A stretch of 64,000 bases of DNA. It comes from Guadua angustifolia. Lineage: Eukaryota > Streptophyta > Magnoliopsida > Poales > Poaceae. Shown piece after piece: positions 50,649-62,027 of the stretch. Position 1 is the first letter of the stretch. Every line of letters begins with the position of its first letter. The stretch spans positions 50,590,626 to 50,654,625 of the forward strand of contig CM070505.1 of assembly GCA_036346375.1 (NCBI GenBank). Reading direction: 5' to 3'. The notes under the pieces were generated by a model. It saw only the letters and a list, made by a program, of their open reading frames with translations. It was not told where the DNA came from and ran no database searches. A program made the translations under genes and the position numbers.

Positions 50649-51128
50649 TGATGTGGTTCGTCGGAGTGCTGGCGGAGGTAAGCGCGAGTTCCCGGCCTAA
50701 GCCCCGGGCGGCCTTGAGAAGATGAAGCCGTGACGATCAAGGGGGTCGCCGGCCAGGATAACTGGCTGTACGGAGCCACCGGCCCGTTATCGACGACGGC
50801 GCCTGGAGACTATTTTGTGGTACTAAAATCGTACCTTTTCTGATCTTGTGTTTTTCTTTTTATTAGCCTTTGAACTCACTTGTCCCTAACAACCGGGATC
50901 CTAAGAAGGAACAAACTCAATCCTAACAATTTGATACTAGAAGAGATAAACTAAAAGAGGATAAGGCCACTGCTGGCAACAGGCCATCTCGCCCACGCCA
51001 AGCCGTTGGCGTATCCTGCATACCTTGGCTGTTACACTTTGCCCCTTTCTTCCCTTTCTATTCCGTTGCCGGATCCTGCCGTCAATCCTTGTGGGTCACG
51101 CCTCCTGAAGTAGACATGATCCATAACA
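50649..51128 (-). repeat. Gypsy 5' LTR (right on + strand)
   Basis: 480 bp partner of 45644-46123. About seven of the eleven differences are transitions, several at CpG or CHG sites. Confidence 0.93.
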
Positions 51129-51345
51129 AATACTTAGCCAAAACAGTGGAAACACTATTTCAGCAAGTAATTGTCTTTTTCGTATCTCACAAATGAGATT
51201 GAATTTGATGTTGAAATTTTATATAGAAATATAAAATAGATAGCCTCACCTACATCTAGTGATTTTTGAAAATTTTGAAAAACTCTTTAGTTTGATTTTA
51301 AGAGTTTTAATCGATTCACATCTTCACCAAATACGCCGCCAGCGA

Positions 51346-52616
51346 TGCATGTAAGTGCCCTAAGATAAAGTGGCTTGTCACATGAATTTCCACATCCGGT
51401 TCTTTTTATTTCAAAAAGGAGGAACTGTTCCAAGTTCAAACTTTGAAGCCCTATCGAAACCAATGTATCAAGCTTAACTTAGTTTTCCCAGACTTCTCTG
51501 ACATGGTGTGCCACGCAACACACCGTAGCTGAAAAGGTTATATGCTTCTTCTCCACATAGCCCACTACTACATATTTTCAGTGACTAATGGATGCAACTG
51601 ATAAAATTAAGCAAGTTCAAGTGCTTGTCAAACAAATATACAAGTTTAGGAACTTAGTGGAATAACTGAACAAGTTTGAGAACTATTGGTGTGATTCACT
51701 CATGTATTTTAGTCTCTGTATTGATCCACTATGCATGTGAAAAGGTCCAATGTATTGACCATATATGGACAAAAGATCAATAGCTGCCAGCTATGTTAGT
51801 TTGGGCTATAGGGTTAATATCACACTATTACATGTTTCTTAGTTATTTCTAACTTTTAATATCATAAAGTTTTCATGTCCAGCTGTCCCTTGTAATATAT
51901 GCTGTCGAGCATGTGGGTTTTTGGTTTCCCTAACAGGACTGTTTTTTTTAAATCCCATTTTCCCATTGGAAATCTAGTATGGTCTATGACAATAAGCTGA
52001 TAAGTTAACATTATCCATAACAACACAAGGATCCTATATAATGTTTGCTGAAACTTGATTTTCTTGCATTGGTTGTGTCATGCAAATATCTTTCACTTTG
52101 ATAAAATGGGCATGGTTGCAATTGCTGAAGCAAACACATGGAGTTGTTGGTGTTAGTTCTTGACAATATTATACTTATCAGCTACTTCAGCATAATTCTG
52201 AATATATTTCTTCAGTTATTAATTGATGTTGCAGACAAAAAAATTACAATTTACTTTGTCACGACTTTTGCATCAAAATAGTTGTCATTTTAGACATTAA
52301 CATGGTCTCCAATGTACACCTTTGAGTCTTTGATAATTAGTTTTACAGTATTATGTTAATACAATTTACAAAAAAAAAAATGTAATATTTTGGAAGTACT
52401 TTTGATGCCAAATCTACCAACAAATTTGACTGTGGCTAATATAAACACTTCTGTAGATATTAGTGGTCAAAGTTTAAAACATTTGACTGCATGCATTCTA
52501 AAACAACATCAACTCAGCAATGCAATGCAATACAGAGTTCATACTTTGGATAAACAAGCAGAATAGAATCATATTGCACGCCCTACATTGGTGACTAAAA
52601 TTTCATAACGGTGCTC
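51346..52616. other. Unassigned sequence
   Basis: No coding similarity or bounded repeat was recognised. It may hold upstream parts of the unidentified fragment that follows. Confidence 0.3.
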
Positions 52617-53012
52617 CAGCTCAAATGGGCTATCAACTATCAAGTACTTGTGAAAATTTGGAAACTCATACGGTTGGGCTATACATTACCAAGCGTTTTC
52701 ACCCTGCAGCCTGTTTAGCTCAATGCCCTCTCAGCACAAAGAAAGAAGAAACTTGTTGCTTCAGATTGATGAGAGAAGTTATTCTCTTCAGCTGATGCCT
52801 GCATGTTGCAATATTGCCACTATTGCTCACCAAGAAATTTGCTGCACATTAATTGGGTGTAACTCTGCAGAAATGCCTCATACATGGAGGAGCCGAGGAG
52901 GACATTACTTGAAAGACTTTATACATCTGGTGGAAAATCAGTGGGTTCCTCTGAGTCTTTATTTGATACTGAATTACTTGACTTTCTATGCTTTGATGAT
53001 GATTTTCTGTGA
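52617..53012 (+). pseudogene. Unidentified decayed + strand coding fragment
   Basis: A frame starting AQMGYQLSSTCENLETHTVG runs through TKRFHPAACLAQCPLS. After frame changes and stops (TGA, TAA), another part reads YMEEPRRTLLERLYTSGGKS and ESLFDTELLDFLCFDDDFL, ending TGA at 53010-53012. The composition looks like real protein. I do not recognise the family. It is convergent with the EMB1703-like gene. An open frame of 110 codons in another phase (52723-53055) overlaps it and could be the true phase over part of the span. Confidence 0.35.
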
Positions 53013-53117
53013 AGAGAAAGTAATGACCAGTTTCAAACAAGTGGGTGCTATATGAGACAGTCATTCTATATGGTCTTTGACTAGTTAAAAAATAGGAAAT
53101 TCCCAAGAAGAAATTAC

Positions 53118-53288
53118 TGTTATGAATAGCACTTGTATTCAACATGAGGTCAATGGGCCTGTATAAATACATGTACAAGAGGGTATAGAAGGAAAACCTA
53201 TATAAGGCAATAGCTATACAAGGCAAACAATCTCTATACTAGGCAACTAGCAATCTCGTATATGAAGTAACAAGGATACTGTCTAACA
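53118..53288 (-). repeat. Copia 3' LTR
   Basis: 171 bp, left on the + strand; partner of 55041-55211. Confidence 0.9.
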
Positions 53289-53365
53289 CCCCCCTCAAAC
53301 TTATGGTGGATCAACAACACTGAGTTTAGAGAGATAAAAACTATGTTTAGCTTGAGTCTATGCCT

Positions 53366-54760
53366 TCATGAAAAAATCTGCCAACTAAAGCTCTGAAGGC
53401 ACATACCGAAGAGCCACAACCTGATCCTGTACCTGTGACTGCACATAGAAGCATCAACACCAATATGCTTGGTGAGCTCATGCTTCACAAGATCACGAGC
53501 AATGCTAATAGCACCTGTACTGTTAGAGAAAAGAGGAGTTGATGTAGAAACAGAAACACCAAAGTCCTCAAGCAGCCACCGTTGCCAAGTAACCTCTGCT
53601 ATCAAAAGAGCCATAACTCGCAACTTAGCCTCAGCACTCGAACGAGAAACTTCTGTCTGCTTCTTAATCTTCCAAGTAATGAGAGAACCACAAAAAAAAC
53701 ACAATAAACAGAAAGAGACCAACGAGCTAAGGGATCACTAGCCTAGGTAGCATTAAAGTGTGCTTGGAGTTGAAATGAGCTAGAGCGAGGAAAGAAAAGA
53801 CGGCGAGAGATGGTTCTATAAAGATATCGTAGAACACGAAGAAGATGACTATAGTATAGCTATGTGGCAGCAGAAACGAATTGACTCAAGACATGAATAG
53901 GATATGATATGTCAAGACAAGTGCCACTAAGGTAAACAAGACTCCTGACGAGATAGCGATAGCGAGTAGGATCCTCAAGAGGTTCATCATCAGTAGGTCG
54001 AAGGTGAACATTGAGCTCTATAGGAGTCTTAACGATATGCTGATCAGTGAGAAAAGCATGATCAAGAAATCTGCATGATCAAGAAATCCTAAATATACTT
54101 CTCTTGGGATAGAAAGAAGCCCTCAGGTGTAGAGAAGAGACCTCAATCCCAAGAAAGTAGCGAAAAGAACCTAGATTAGACATAAGAAACTGCTCACTAA
54201 GACGGGCCTTCACAAAGGCAATATATTGGGAGTCATCTCTAGTAATAACCATATCATCAATATAGAGAAGAAAAAGAGTCCTTCCACGATGTGAAATGTG
54301 AACAAAGAGCACAGGATTATCCGCACTTGTAGAAAAGCGAGCAATAGTGACCACAAAAGAAAAACGCTCAAACCAAGTATGAGGGGCTTGCTTGAGCCCA
54401 TAAAGAGAGCGACGAAGGCGACAAATCATGCCCTCAGGAACAGAATACCCCGGTGGTTACTGCATAAAGACCTCACGTAGCTCACCACCATTAAGAAAGG
54501 TATTCTTGACATCAAACTGAGAGATAGACCACTCGCGAACAGAAGCCACAACAAGAAGAGTGCAAACAGTGGTCATATGAGCAACATGAGCAAAAGTCTC
54601 ATCATAATCACAACCATGCTCCTACTGGAAACCACGTGCCACGAGACAAGCCTTATAGCGCTCAAGAGAACCATCAGAGCGAGTCTTAACCTTATATACC
54701 CACTTGCATGTAATGGGACGAACACGTGAAGGAAGGGGCACAAGATCTCATGTGCCAGTG
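53366..54760 (-). pseudogene. Copia reverse transcriptase and RNase H remnant
   Basis: From 54.76 kb down, the minus strand reads WVYKVKTRSDGSLERYKACL, VKNTFLNGGELREVFM, CRLRRSLYGLKQAPHTWFER, the catalytic LYIDDMVI near 54.2 kb, and FLMSNLGSFRYFLGIEV. The RNase H part near 53.6 kb has SLITWKIKKQTEVSRSSAEA and HELTKHIGVD. Several stops and frameshifts interrupt it. Confidence 0.85.
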
Positions 54761-55040
54761 CACTCAAGGACATCGGGGCTCGGGCTCGGGCGCGGGTCAT
54801 CGGTCGGGCTAGAGGGGCCAGAGCTTCGGGAGGCAACCGAGCAGACAAAGAAGACCAGAATCGGCCACCGCCTTCACGGTCCTGCCAGGGAGTGCCAGAG
54901 ACCCAACTCAAGCTGATCGAAGGAGGCGGCAGATCAGAGGTGGAGAAGTAGAGCAACCAAAAGCGGCGAGAAGAGCCGTCGAAAAAAGCGCAAGTGCAAC
55001 GCAGGTAAACCCTAACCCAAAAAACTTGGCTCTGATACCA

Positions 55041-55211
55041 TGTTATGAATAGCACTTGTATTCAACATGAGGCCAATGGGCCAGTATATATACATGTACA
55101 AGAGCATATAGAAGAAAAACCTATATAAAGCAATAGCTATACAAGACAAACAATCTCTATACAAGACAACTAGCAATCTCGAATATAAGGTAACAAGAAT
55201 ATTGTCTAACA
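55041..55211 (-). repeat. Copia 5' LTR
   Basis: 171 bp, right on the + strand. On the minus strand it begins TGTTAGACAATATTC, immediately after the TSD that contains the host stop codon. Confidence 0.9.
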
Positions 55212-55212
55212 A

Positions 55213-58200
55213 TTACCTCTTTGTTGACTTTTTGGCAGCGGTTACACCCATCTCTGATTTGTTAAAATCAGTTGATATCTCATGCATGACATTATCAGCA
55301 TGCATATTGGTTTTATATTCTACCTCTGCTGCCTCCACACTTTCCAAAGTTTGGAAGTTGAGTTTTAACTCCCTCATCGTACTGACACTGAACCCATTTG
55401 GCTGAGTTTCCCTTAAAGTATCCTGCAACAGGATAATAGGAACATCAGGAACAAACAAGAGAAAATTTGATACTCGGTATTATTTTATGCTCTAAAGACA
55501 TCATGGAAGTATTTGACAAGGGCTCTACAAGTACAAAAGTAGCTCCTTAGCTAGACATGAAGAGACAGTTAATAGGACATGAATGTATTCATGGCAAGCA
55601 TCATGCAGGTAATGGTAAAATGTAATTTGAGCTAACTGAAAGTTAGTTCAAGTAGAACAGTAGGACCAAGTTATTAGTGCAGCTTCTGAAAGATCCTCTC
55701 TGGTGAAGAGGCATCAAACTTTCAAATTAGCTTCCTGGTGAAATGTGGTCTTTTGTGTAAGGAAAAAGTCTATTTGACCACCTTAAACTATTTTGAAAGT
55801 CCAGATTTCAATCCTCAACAACAAAACCAAGTAATCAACCGCCCTCAATTATCAATACCATGAAAATCACCCCACTCGCATCAATAGTTTCGTTGATGTG
55901 ACACATGATTTGGTTTTAAGATGACATGGTAACCAGTAAGCAAATCAACAAAACAAAAACAAAAAAGCCCCAAATCATCCAAATAAATAAAAAATATGGA
56001 CCCACTCGTTAGGCCCTATCCTCTTCTTCCTCCACCTCTCTCTCCTCTTCCATGTGGTCATGTGCACCTCGGAAGCCCAGCTCCCTCCTCCCACCCACAT
56101 GAACCTCCGCACCATGCCCAAAACGTCCTGTCGTGTCCTCACTTCTAGATCCAAACCATTGTTGCCTCAAAACTCCGGTGTTCACTAAGGCACTAAGTGC
56201 TACTCGGGCGGCGGACCAAGGCCTAGCGCCTAATCACCGATTAGGCAAGCTAGGTAGCTGCATAGGCAGGATAAATCAGTCTAGGCGACCAAGCAGGGTG
56301 GTGGAGCCTAGCGCCTAGGCGCCACCTAGGTGAGCTAGATGGCCACCTAGGGTAATAGTGCAAAACTCCAAATTTGGGAGAGACGGCTTGGCTGGTTAAA
56401 GCAGTAGCTGGCAGTTGGTGACCGGTTTTGCGGGTGGATAGTGACAACACGGGTGGACAAGCTGGTGGCATGCGGTGCTCACTAGGACCAGCCTAGGAAA
56501 GTCATGTGCGAGCCTTTGGGACCTGCTGACCACTAGATCTGCGGGAGACATGGAGAGCTCGCTAGCCACAAGTCCCCCAAAATTGAACACCTCCATTCTT
56601 TTATTTATTTGTTCCATTTGGCTTGCTTTCTTGGCGAGACAAGAAAACCAAGAACTTGTCTACCAAAAATTTTGTGCAACGTGGTTATGATTGGGTAGTA
56701 AGCAATGTTAGGAGTATATATACATTCTATATATTAGATCTGTATAGGGTGTTTTCTACTTATTTTTCATGCCTTGTACATGACAGTTGAGGGTGGATTT
56801 TCTGCATTGGGGGTTATTTGCACGGTATTGATAGTAGAGGGGTGTCGGTTACCCAGTTTTGTAGCTGGGGATTGAAATTCGAACTTCCATACTAATTGAA
56901 GCTGGATCAAATGGATTTTTTCCTTCGTGTAATGGTGATAGAGAAGATAGTAGAAGCCTGGGTTCCTATTGTTCCTTCCTGGAAAACCACAGACCCGAGT
57001 GGTAAACTTGAAAGTTAAAACCAACTGGATTTCTATTTGTTTCTGGCCAAATACCAAACCTCCCCTTCTCTCTGTATTTTCAAAAGTTTTTCTGTTTCCT
57101 TGTTCGACACTAACTTCTGCATTCCCTTAAAATAACACAAAACCACAGATAATATATGCTATCGACAGTTGATTCGATTTTGACTGGTAATAGCAGTAAC
57201 CAGAATGTTTTTCCTGATTTTCAGAGCCTTAGAGGAAGCCAATCAGGTTACAAGAAATCACAGCTAGGGCTGGGGGATCTTTTTCGTGCTTCATGCAATG
57301 TTAGTTGAATCAGAAATTTAGCCCAAGTGATGACTAATTCACTATTGAAACAGTTGAAAGAAACCTGCCACTTTCTTTTGATTTAAATAAATTATATTTT
57401 CCTTGCAAAAAAGAATAATACTATTTTGTAATATTCTTCCAAAAACTGTGACAATAGATAGTAAGTCAGCTATTCTCCTTGGTTTCGCTAGAAGCTAACA
57501 GCTTCTGGCCAACACCAGTCCAAGTTTTATTTAGGTCATGTTTTTCTGTAAACCATTACCAATGCAAACTAGTGGCTAAAAGCATGGCCAAAAAAAGCTG
57601 TTCCTGAATAATATTGAAAGCCATTAAAGACTGGACTATAAAAAGAATAACTAGTTGTCTCCAGCATTTAGTAGGAGTTGTTGTGAATGTCCCTATATTA
57701 CTCACATGTTATACAGAGTTCACAATTCCTTTGTGAAAATTCGATACTCTTCTACTTACAAAGTTTTCTAAACATTCAAGAGTTCATTAGTTTATATCTA
57801 TGCCTGCCTTTTTAAAATTTTATATTTTACAATAATGCTGGAAGGGTAACATATCACAAATGTCATATAGGAATGTATAACACGAACTGACCAATAAATA
57901 TTTCCATCATCCATGATAAATGTAAGAAACTTCCGTAGAGCTAACCAAAAAGGGGAAAAAAAGCATTACCAGGGATCCTGCAAGTCAATAGTTTCTTACT
58001 GTTACCTTTGGAGATTGTGTTTCCACAGAAGAACCTGCCCCATCTGGTGCATTATCAGATGAATTTGCCATGAGAGCTGCTTCTGGATTTTCCTTTCTTG
58101 TTTGAGCTCCTTGGTTGCGAAATGCCTTTTTCAGATTTTTCCTTCTTGTACGTTCAGCATTATGGCTATTGTTTTCCTGATCAAGCATGCTGCTACTTGG

Positions 58201-60693
58201 AACAACATCTTGTGCACTTTGCACTTTCTTTAGCCGTTTCTGTGACACTCTTTTAGTTTTCTGTACACCATTTGATGGACCAACCACAATGCTAGTTCCA
58301 GGTACACCTTTTACTTTAGGTTCCTTATCACTGCACTCTTCTTTCTGTAGTTTGCCTTTGTTTTTTTTAAGATAAGCTCTAGCCTGTTTGTTAGATGAAG
58401 TGCTTTTCTCTTGCTTCTCTGATGTTGAAATTTTTTCACCTTTGTGTTGAATTGTTTCTTCTTGCAGGGGACGTAATGATGATGTGCTACAATTATCAAG
58501 TGTCCCAGTGTTGTCTGTTTCCAAACTATTCTGTGTTTCATTGTGTACTAAGCTTATCTTATTGTCTTTCTCATTTGCATGAATTATCTGTTTGTCATCC
58601 CCAGTAGAGTAGGATGGTTCTGGTTCTTGCATGGATTGCACATTATCTCTCATCAAATCCACAGGCTCTTCCCTGGTTATCTGAGGTGATTTTGTAGTCA
58701 AAATATCGGACATTACTGGATTTTTACATGCATCTTTAACTATTATGCTTACACTATGAGCAGACTCTTTGCAGTGAGCCATCTGAGCATAATTTTCAAA
58801 GGTCCTGGGCACTTCAATTTCTTGAATGTAATTGAGATCATTCACACTAATGTCCAGGAGTGCTTTGTTGTTTTTCAACTCGGATGCTGAGATGTTGAAA
58901 CAATAAGATGACAAATCATCAGCTGTTTCTGAAACCACATTAATGCTGATCTGGTGGCCATTATCCTTTGTATAAGTCATCTGTTTGTCAGTATTGGACG
59001 GCACAGATGGTTTTATTCCTTTAACGCAATCCAAATTCTTCATACCTATCTCTGAAAATTGTTCTTTTCTCTCAAATTCAGAAGATGGGGTGTTGATACT
59101 GTTAGGTCCCACATTATGATAATCTGCAGGACAAATATGTGCTTCTTTTTCTGTCGAGTATATCACAGAAGTTCTCTCCTTTGCACCAGCCATCCTCTCA
59201 TCATTAAACATGGGTTCAGGCAGTTCTATGTCTCCAACATTATTCTGATTTTTCACACTAATGTCTACGACTGGTGCTCCATTTTTCAAATCCACAGACT
59301 GCTTGACACTTTCCTCAACAATATCATCGGACAAACAGTTATAAGGTAAATCAATACTGTCTGACACATCATAGAGATATACAGATTGCCTACCATAACT
59401 TGCTGAAAGCTCTTCCTCAATGGCAGCTACTGGGTGCGGAAAGACAACACAACTCTTTTTTTCTGTATTGCTTTGTTCAAGGATTCCTTCTTCTACAATT
59501 TGAGTATCTGTTACCATTCTTTTGATCTCTGTTATATTTGCATCGAAATCTTTAGCAACAATATTGCAACTAAATATATTTCTTAGGACAAACTGTTCTC
59601 TTGACTGTTTGGCTCTTTTGATGTTATTCATCAATTCATTCCTATCTAATTGTGGTCTCCCCAATAAATCTCCTGGAAATTTTTGTACATCCCTGAGCAC
59701 CTTGATTTTTCCATTGTCCAACTCACCATCCTTCTTCCCAGACCTAAGCACATTAAACACCTTTCTCAACAACTGTGCCTTACCATTACTCCTAATCAAC
59801 TTTGAAGCAATGAATACAATGCACACACCACATAATGCTAACAAACCGCTCCATGCAACGCCCTTGAAAGGAGTCTCATCTCTCTGCACTGCTGAGATCT
59901 CCGTGTGCACAACAGGCAATTTGTTCCTCCCAACCGTTACAAACCGAAACAATGATCTATTCTTTGTTGGCACAAGCTCGCCTTTTTCAACCTCCTTAGC
60001 CATCGCTCGAGCACGAGACAGCATCACGTGCAACTCACCACTCTCCTCTCCCTCAACAGTCTCACTCTTGCTAATGATTTCGTCCTCATCCACCTCAACG
60101 TTCACCACATTGAGCTCTGGGTCTTCATATACAGTGAACACAGGATCGGCCACAGTCCCGCAGAAACTGCTTTCATCCTCTGCAACTCCAAGCACATCCT
60201 TCTCACCACCCAAGTCAGACTCCATTGCCACATTCCCACTCTCAACAGCATCCAGACCACCAGAAATTTCGAATTCCTCGTCAAGATCCAAAGAACCGGA
60301 TTTTCGTTCCTGGCGATCAAGAGAGGATCTACACCCAAAGTTTCCAACACCACCGACGAAAGAACAATTCTTGCTTGTCTCGGAATGTGATACGGGAGAG
60401 TTATCGTACGGAGGACACACCTGGTGTTTAACTAGAAGCAGCGCGACCTTGTCGCGCAGCGCGTTACGGCGACGGGACGGCGGCCGGAGCCGCCGCACCG
60501 GGCTGAGGTGGACTTCGCAGAAGACAGCCGCGAAACGCCTCCAAGAACGGATTCTGACAGCGGAGCCGGATAGGCCATGGGGATTCAGGGATGTGGAGGT
60601 AGGGCGGGCGGCGATCCGGCAGGAAAAACGGGGGGACGCGAGGAGCGGTGAGGAGGTGGAGCTCCCGGTAGCTAAAATCCTTCGGAAATGTAG
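55213..60693 (-). CDS. EMB1703-like protein (plastid-type N-terminus, one membrane segment), two visible exons
   Basis: Exon 1 runs from the 60.69 kb region to 58006 (AAG/gtaaca) and exon 2 from 55422 to 55213 (tgcag/GAT, stop TAA). They join in frame as SPK-DTLRET. Segments DPVFTVYEDPELNVVNVEVD, SRARAMAKEVEKGEL, PQLDRNELMNNI and DFDANITEIKRMV, plus the C-terminal NGFSVSTMRELKLNFQTLE, resemble Arabidopsis EMB1703 (At3g61780) at both ends. That protein's long central region is not found; here the middle is Ser/Asn/Lys-rich. One hydrophobic helix (GLLALCGVCIVFIASKL) is present. The upstream frame is Ser/Arg-rich like a transit peptide, but no in-frame ATG occurs between the TAA at 60694-60696 and about codon 92 of the frame beginning at GTG 60498. 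Intact splicing suggests function; the start is unresolved. Confidence 0.65.
55423..58005 (-). other. Single intron of the EMB1703-like gene
   Basis: The donor is AAG/gtaaca and the acceptor ctgttgcag/GAT, both phase 0. No exon for the central EMB1703 region was recognised inside. It contains a CTAGGCGCC-rich patch at 56140-56345 and otherwise unassigned sequence. Confidence 0.55.
56140..56345. repeat. CCTAGGCGCC-rich repetitive patch
   Basis: Repeated and palindromic copies of cctagcgcc, cctaggcgcc and cacctaggt. The element type was not identified. Confidence 0.4.
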
Positions 60694-60722
60694 TTAAACC
60701 CCCGGTAGCTAAAATCCTTCCG
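60668..60722. repeat. Tandem duplication at the 5' end of the EMB1703-like gene
   Basis: GGTAGCTAAAATCCTTC occurs twice about 43 bp apart, once just inside the open frame and once upstream, on both sides of the in-frame TAA. It may be linked to loss of the start codon. Confidence 0.75.
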
Positions 60723-60989
60723 AGGGAGAGCGAGTGGTTCGCTCCAGCTGGTTTTTCACCCTTTTGTTGAGTTCATCGCTTTTGTGTGTAGCTCTCTCTG
60801 TTTTTTTTTACAAATTTAGTTTCTTTCCAAATATAATTATAAAAATAGCTCTATTCTCAATCACGAAAACGCAGAAATTATATCACCTTCTACACTCCCA
60901 TACCACGAAAACACCGGAAGTTATGCTTTCATAATGTTAAACTTAGTTTTACAAATGATGTTTTGTTTTAACCTATAGCACGATAGCTT

Positions 60990-61800
60990 TAAATTATAAA
61001 CTATTTTTAATTAGTTATTCAACTCATTTGGGTTATACTTAATATGCTTAGCCATGCTAGGAATCATTAACATCTTTCGAAAAGTGCAAATTCAAACTTA
61101 ACTAATAGTATATAGAACATGTTTATGAAAATAGTGTGTCATATGTTGTTATACAATGAGGTTAGGCTATGATGGCATGTGTTACACGATAATCAATTGG
61201 AATGGTAAATAATTTAGATTGAGGTAAGTGACAAAAAGCTACGTGCCAGAATGGGTCTGTGTGACACTGGGTTAGAGATTCTGTGTGAATCAATTGATAT
61301 TGGTTACTGAGAATAATTGAAAGTCTTGTTTCAGTCAGTTAAGGACTTAACCTTGTAAACCATTGAACTGAGCTAAATTATACAATCATATATCTGGAAT
61401 GGGTCAAATTTAGGTCAGTAAGTTACCAATTCTTTACATAGGTTATCTCAGGTAGAAAATCAAGTTGTGTGCATGGTTAGGAAGGTGGCTCCATGTCTTG
61501 AACAGTGATCATTCCTAGTCTAATAATGAGTCCTTACTCTTTTGCTCGGTATGAGAGATGAATAGTGAGACTAGGTTTATTGGGAGAGTTTATGTTCGGA
61601 CAAAGTTTTTAAAAGATTTTGTTATGATCTTAGTCGCATGTCTAAGAAAACGTATCAACCGTATGATAATAAGAAATTGACCGTATCTTATTAATGTATA
61701 ACCTGCTATAGCCCAAATTGCAGCCAAGGATGGGACCACCTTATGTGCGAATATATTACCTCCCTGTGGACAAGAAATTTGGGCCACATACAGAATACTA
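60990..61800 (+). repeat. Partial LTR of the 33-44 kb gypsy family, inverted
   Basis: The sequence contains the reverse complement of family landmarks, for example agttaaggacttaaccttg against caaggttaagtccttaattga at about 35.54 kb. Neither end is preserved. Confidence 0.5.
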
Positions 61801-62027
61801 GTTAATGTCTGTCGTGGTCCTAACGTCCAATTCGTAAGTGATTAATGGAGTAACACAATTGTCATGGGAGCTCAGTACCTGCGAAGTAGTGGCATATTTT
61901 TGGAAATCAAAGGGATTTCATTAACTCAAGGCTGAACAATCGCTAACCACTTAAAAGAGCATGCAAACTAGAATTGAGTCCGGCTAAAACATCACCGAAC
62001 CTAGTTCCAAGTTTACACCAAATTTCG

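Larger units (their letters stand above)
45644..51128 (-). mobile_element. Ty3/gypsy chromovirus, complete structure (5485 bp)
   Basis: It has two 480 bp LTRs, a perfect 5 bp duplication AATAC (45639-45643 and 51129-51133), a tRNA-iMet primer site, a polypurine tract, and gag, protease, RT, RNase H, integrase and a chromodomain-like end in chromovirus order. Small size and short LTRs suggest the Reina clade (inference). The LTRs differ at about 11 of 480 positions, an age near one million years at a commonly used grass rate. Three in-frame TAG codons and at least two frameshifts disable the proteins. Confidence 0.92.
45492..51345. mobile_element. MITE split by the gypsy insertion
   Basis: The left arm 45492-45643 (containing aaaccagatggaggtgaaggta and cgcatatgtgagata) is the approximate inverse of the right arm 51134-51345 (containing gtatctcacaaatgagatt and cacctacatctagtgattttt). 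With the gypsy element removed they form a roughly 360 bp long-inverted-repeat MITE. Its own target duplication was not identified. Confidence 0.5.
53118..55211 (-). mobile_element. Ty1/copia element, internally deleted (2094 bp)
   Basis: Two 171 bp LTRs (TGTTATGAATAGC...GTCTAACA on the + strand) are flanked by a perfect 5 bp duplication ATTAC (53113-53117 and 55212-55216). The minus-strand internal part starts with a tRNA-iMet primer site (TGGTATCAGAGCC) next to the right LTR and ends with a polypurine tract (TTTGAGGGGGG) next to the left LTR. Only the RT and RNase H part of pol remains; gag, protease and integrase are missing, so it depended on other elements. It inserted at the stop codon of the EMB1703-like gene, in the same transcriptional orientation. 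Confidence 0.92.

Noticed and set aside
54573..55055. 160-codon minus-strand open frame as an independent gene
   Set aside because: It is an alternative frame over the copia internal region and LTR; the reverse transcriptase frame explains the sequence.
59522..60697. 391-codon + strand open frame
   Set aside because: It is antisense to the long EMB1703-like exon, Ser/Thr/Leu-rich and without domain; the minus frame carries the homology.
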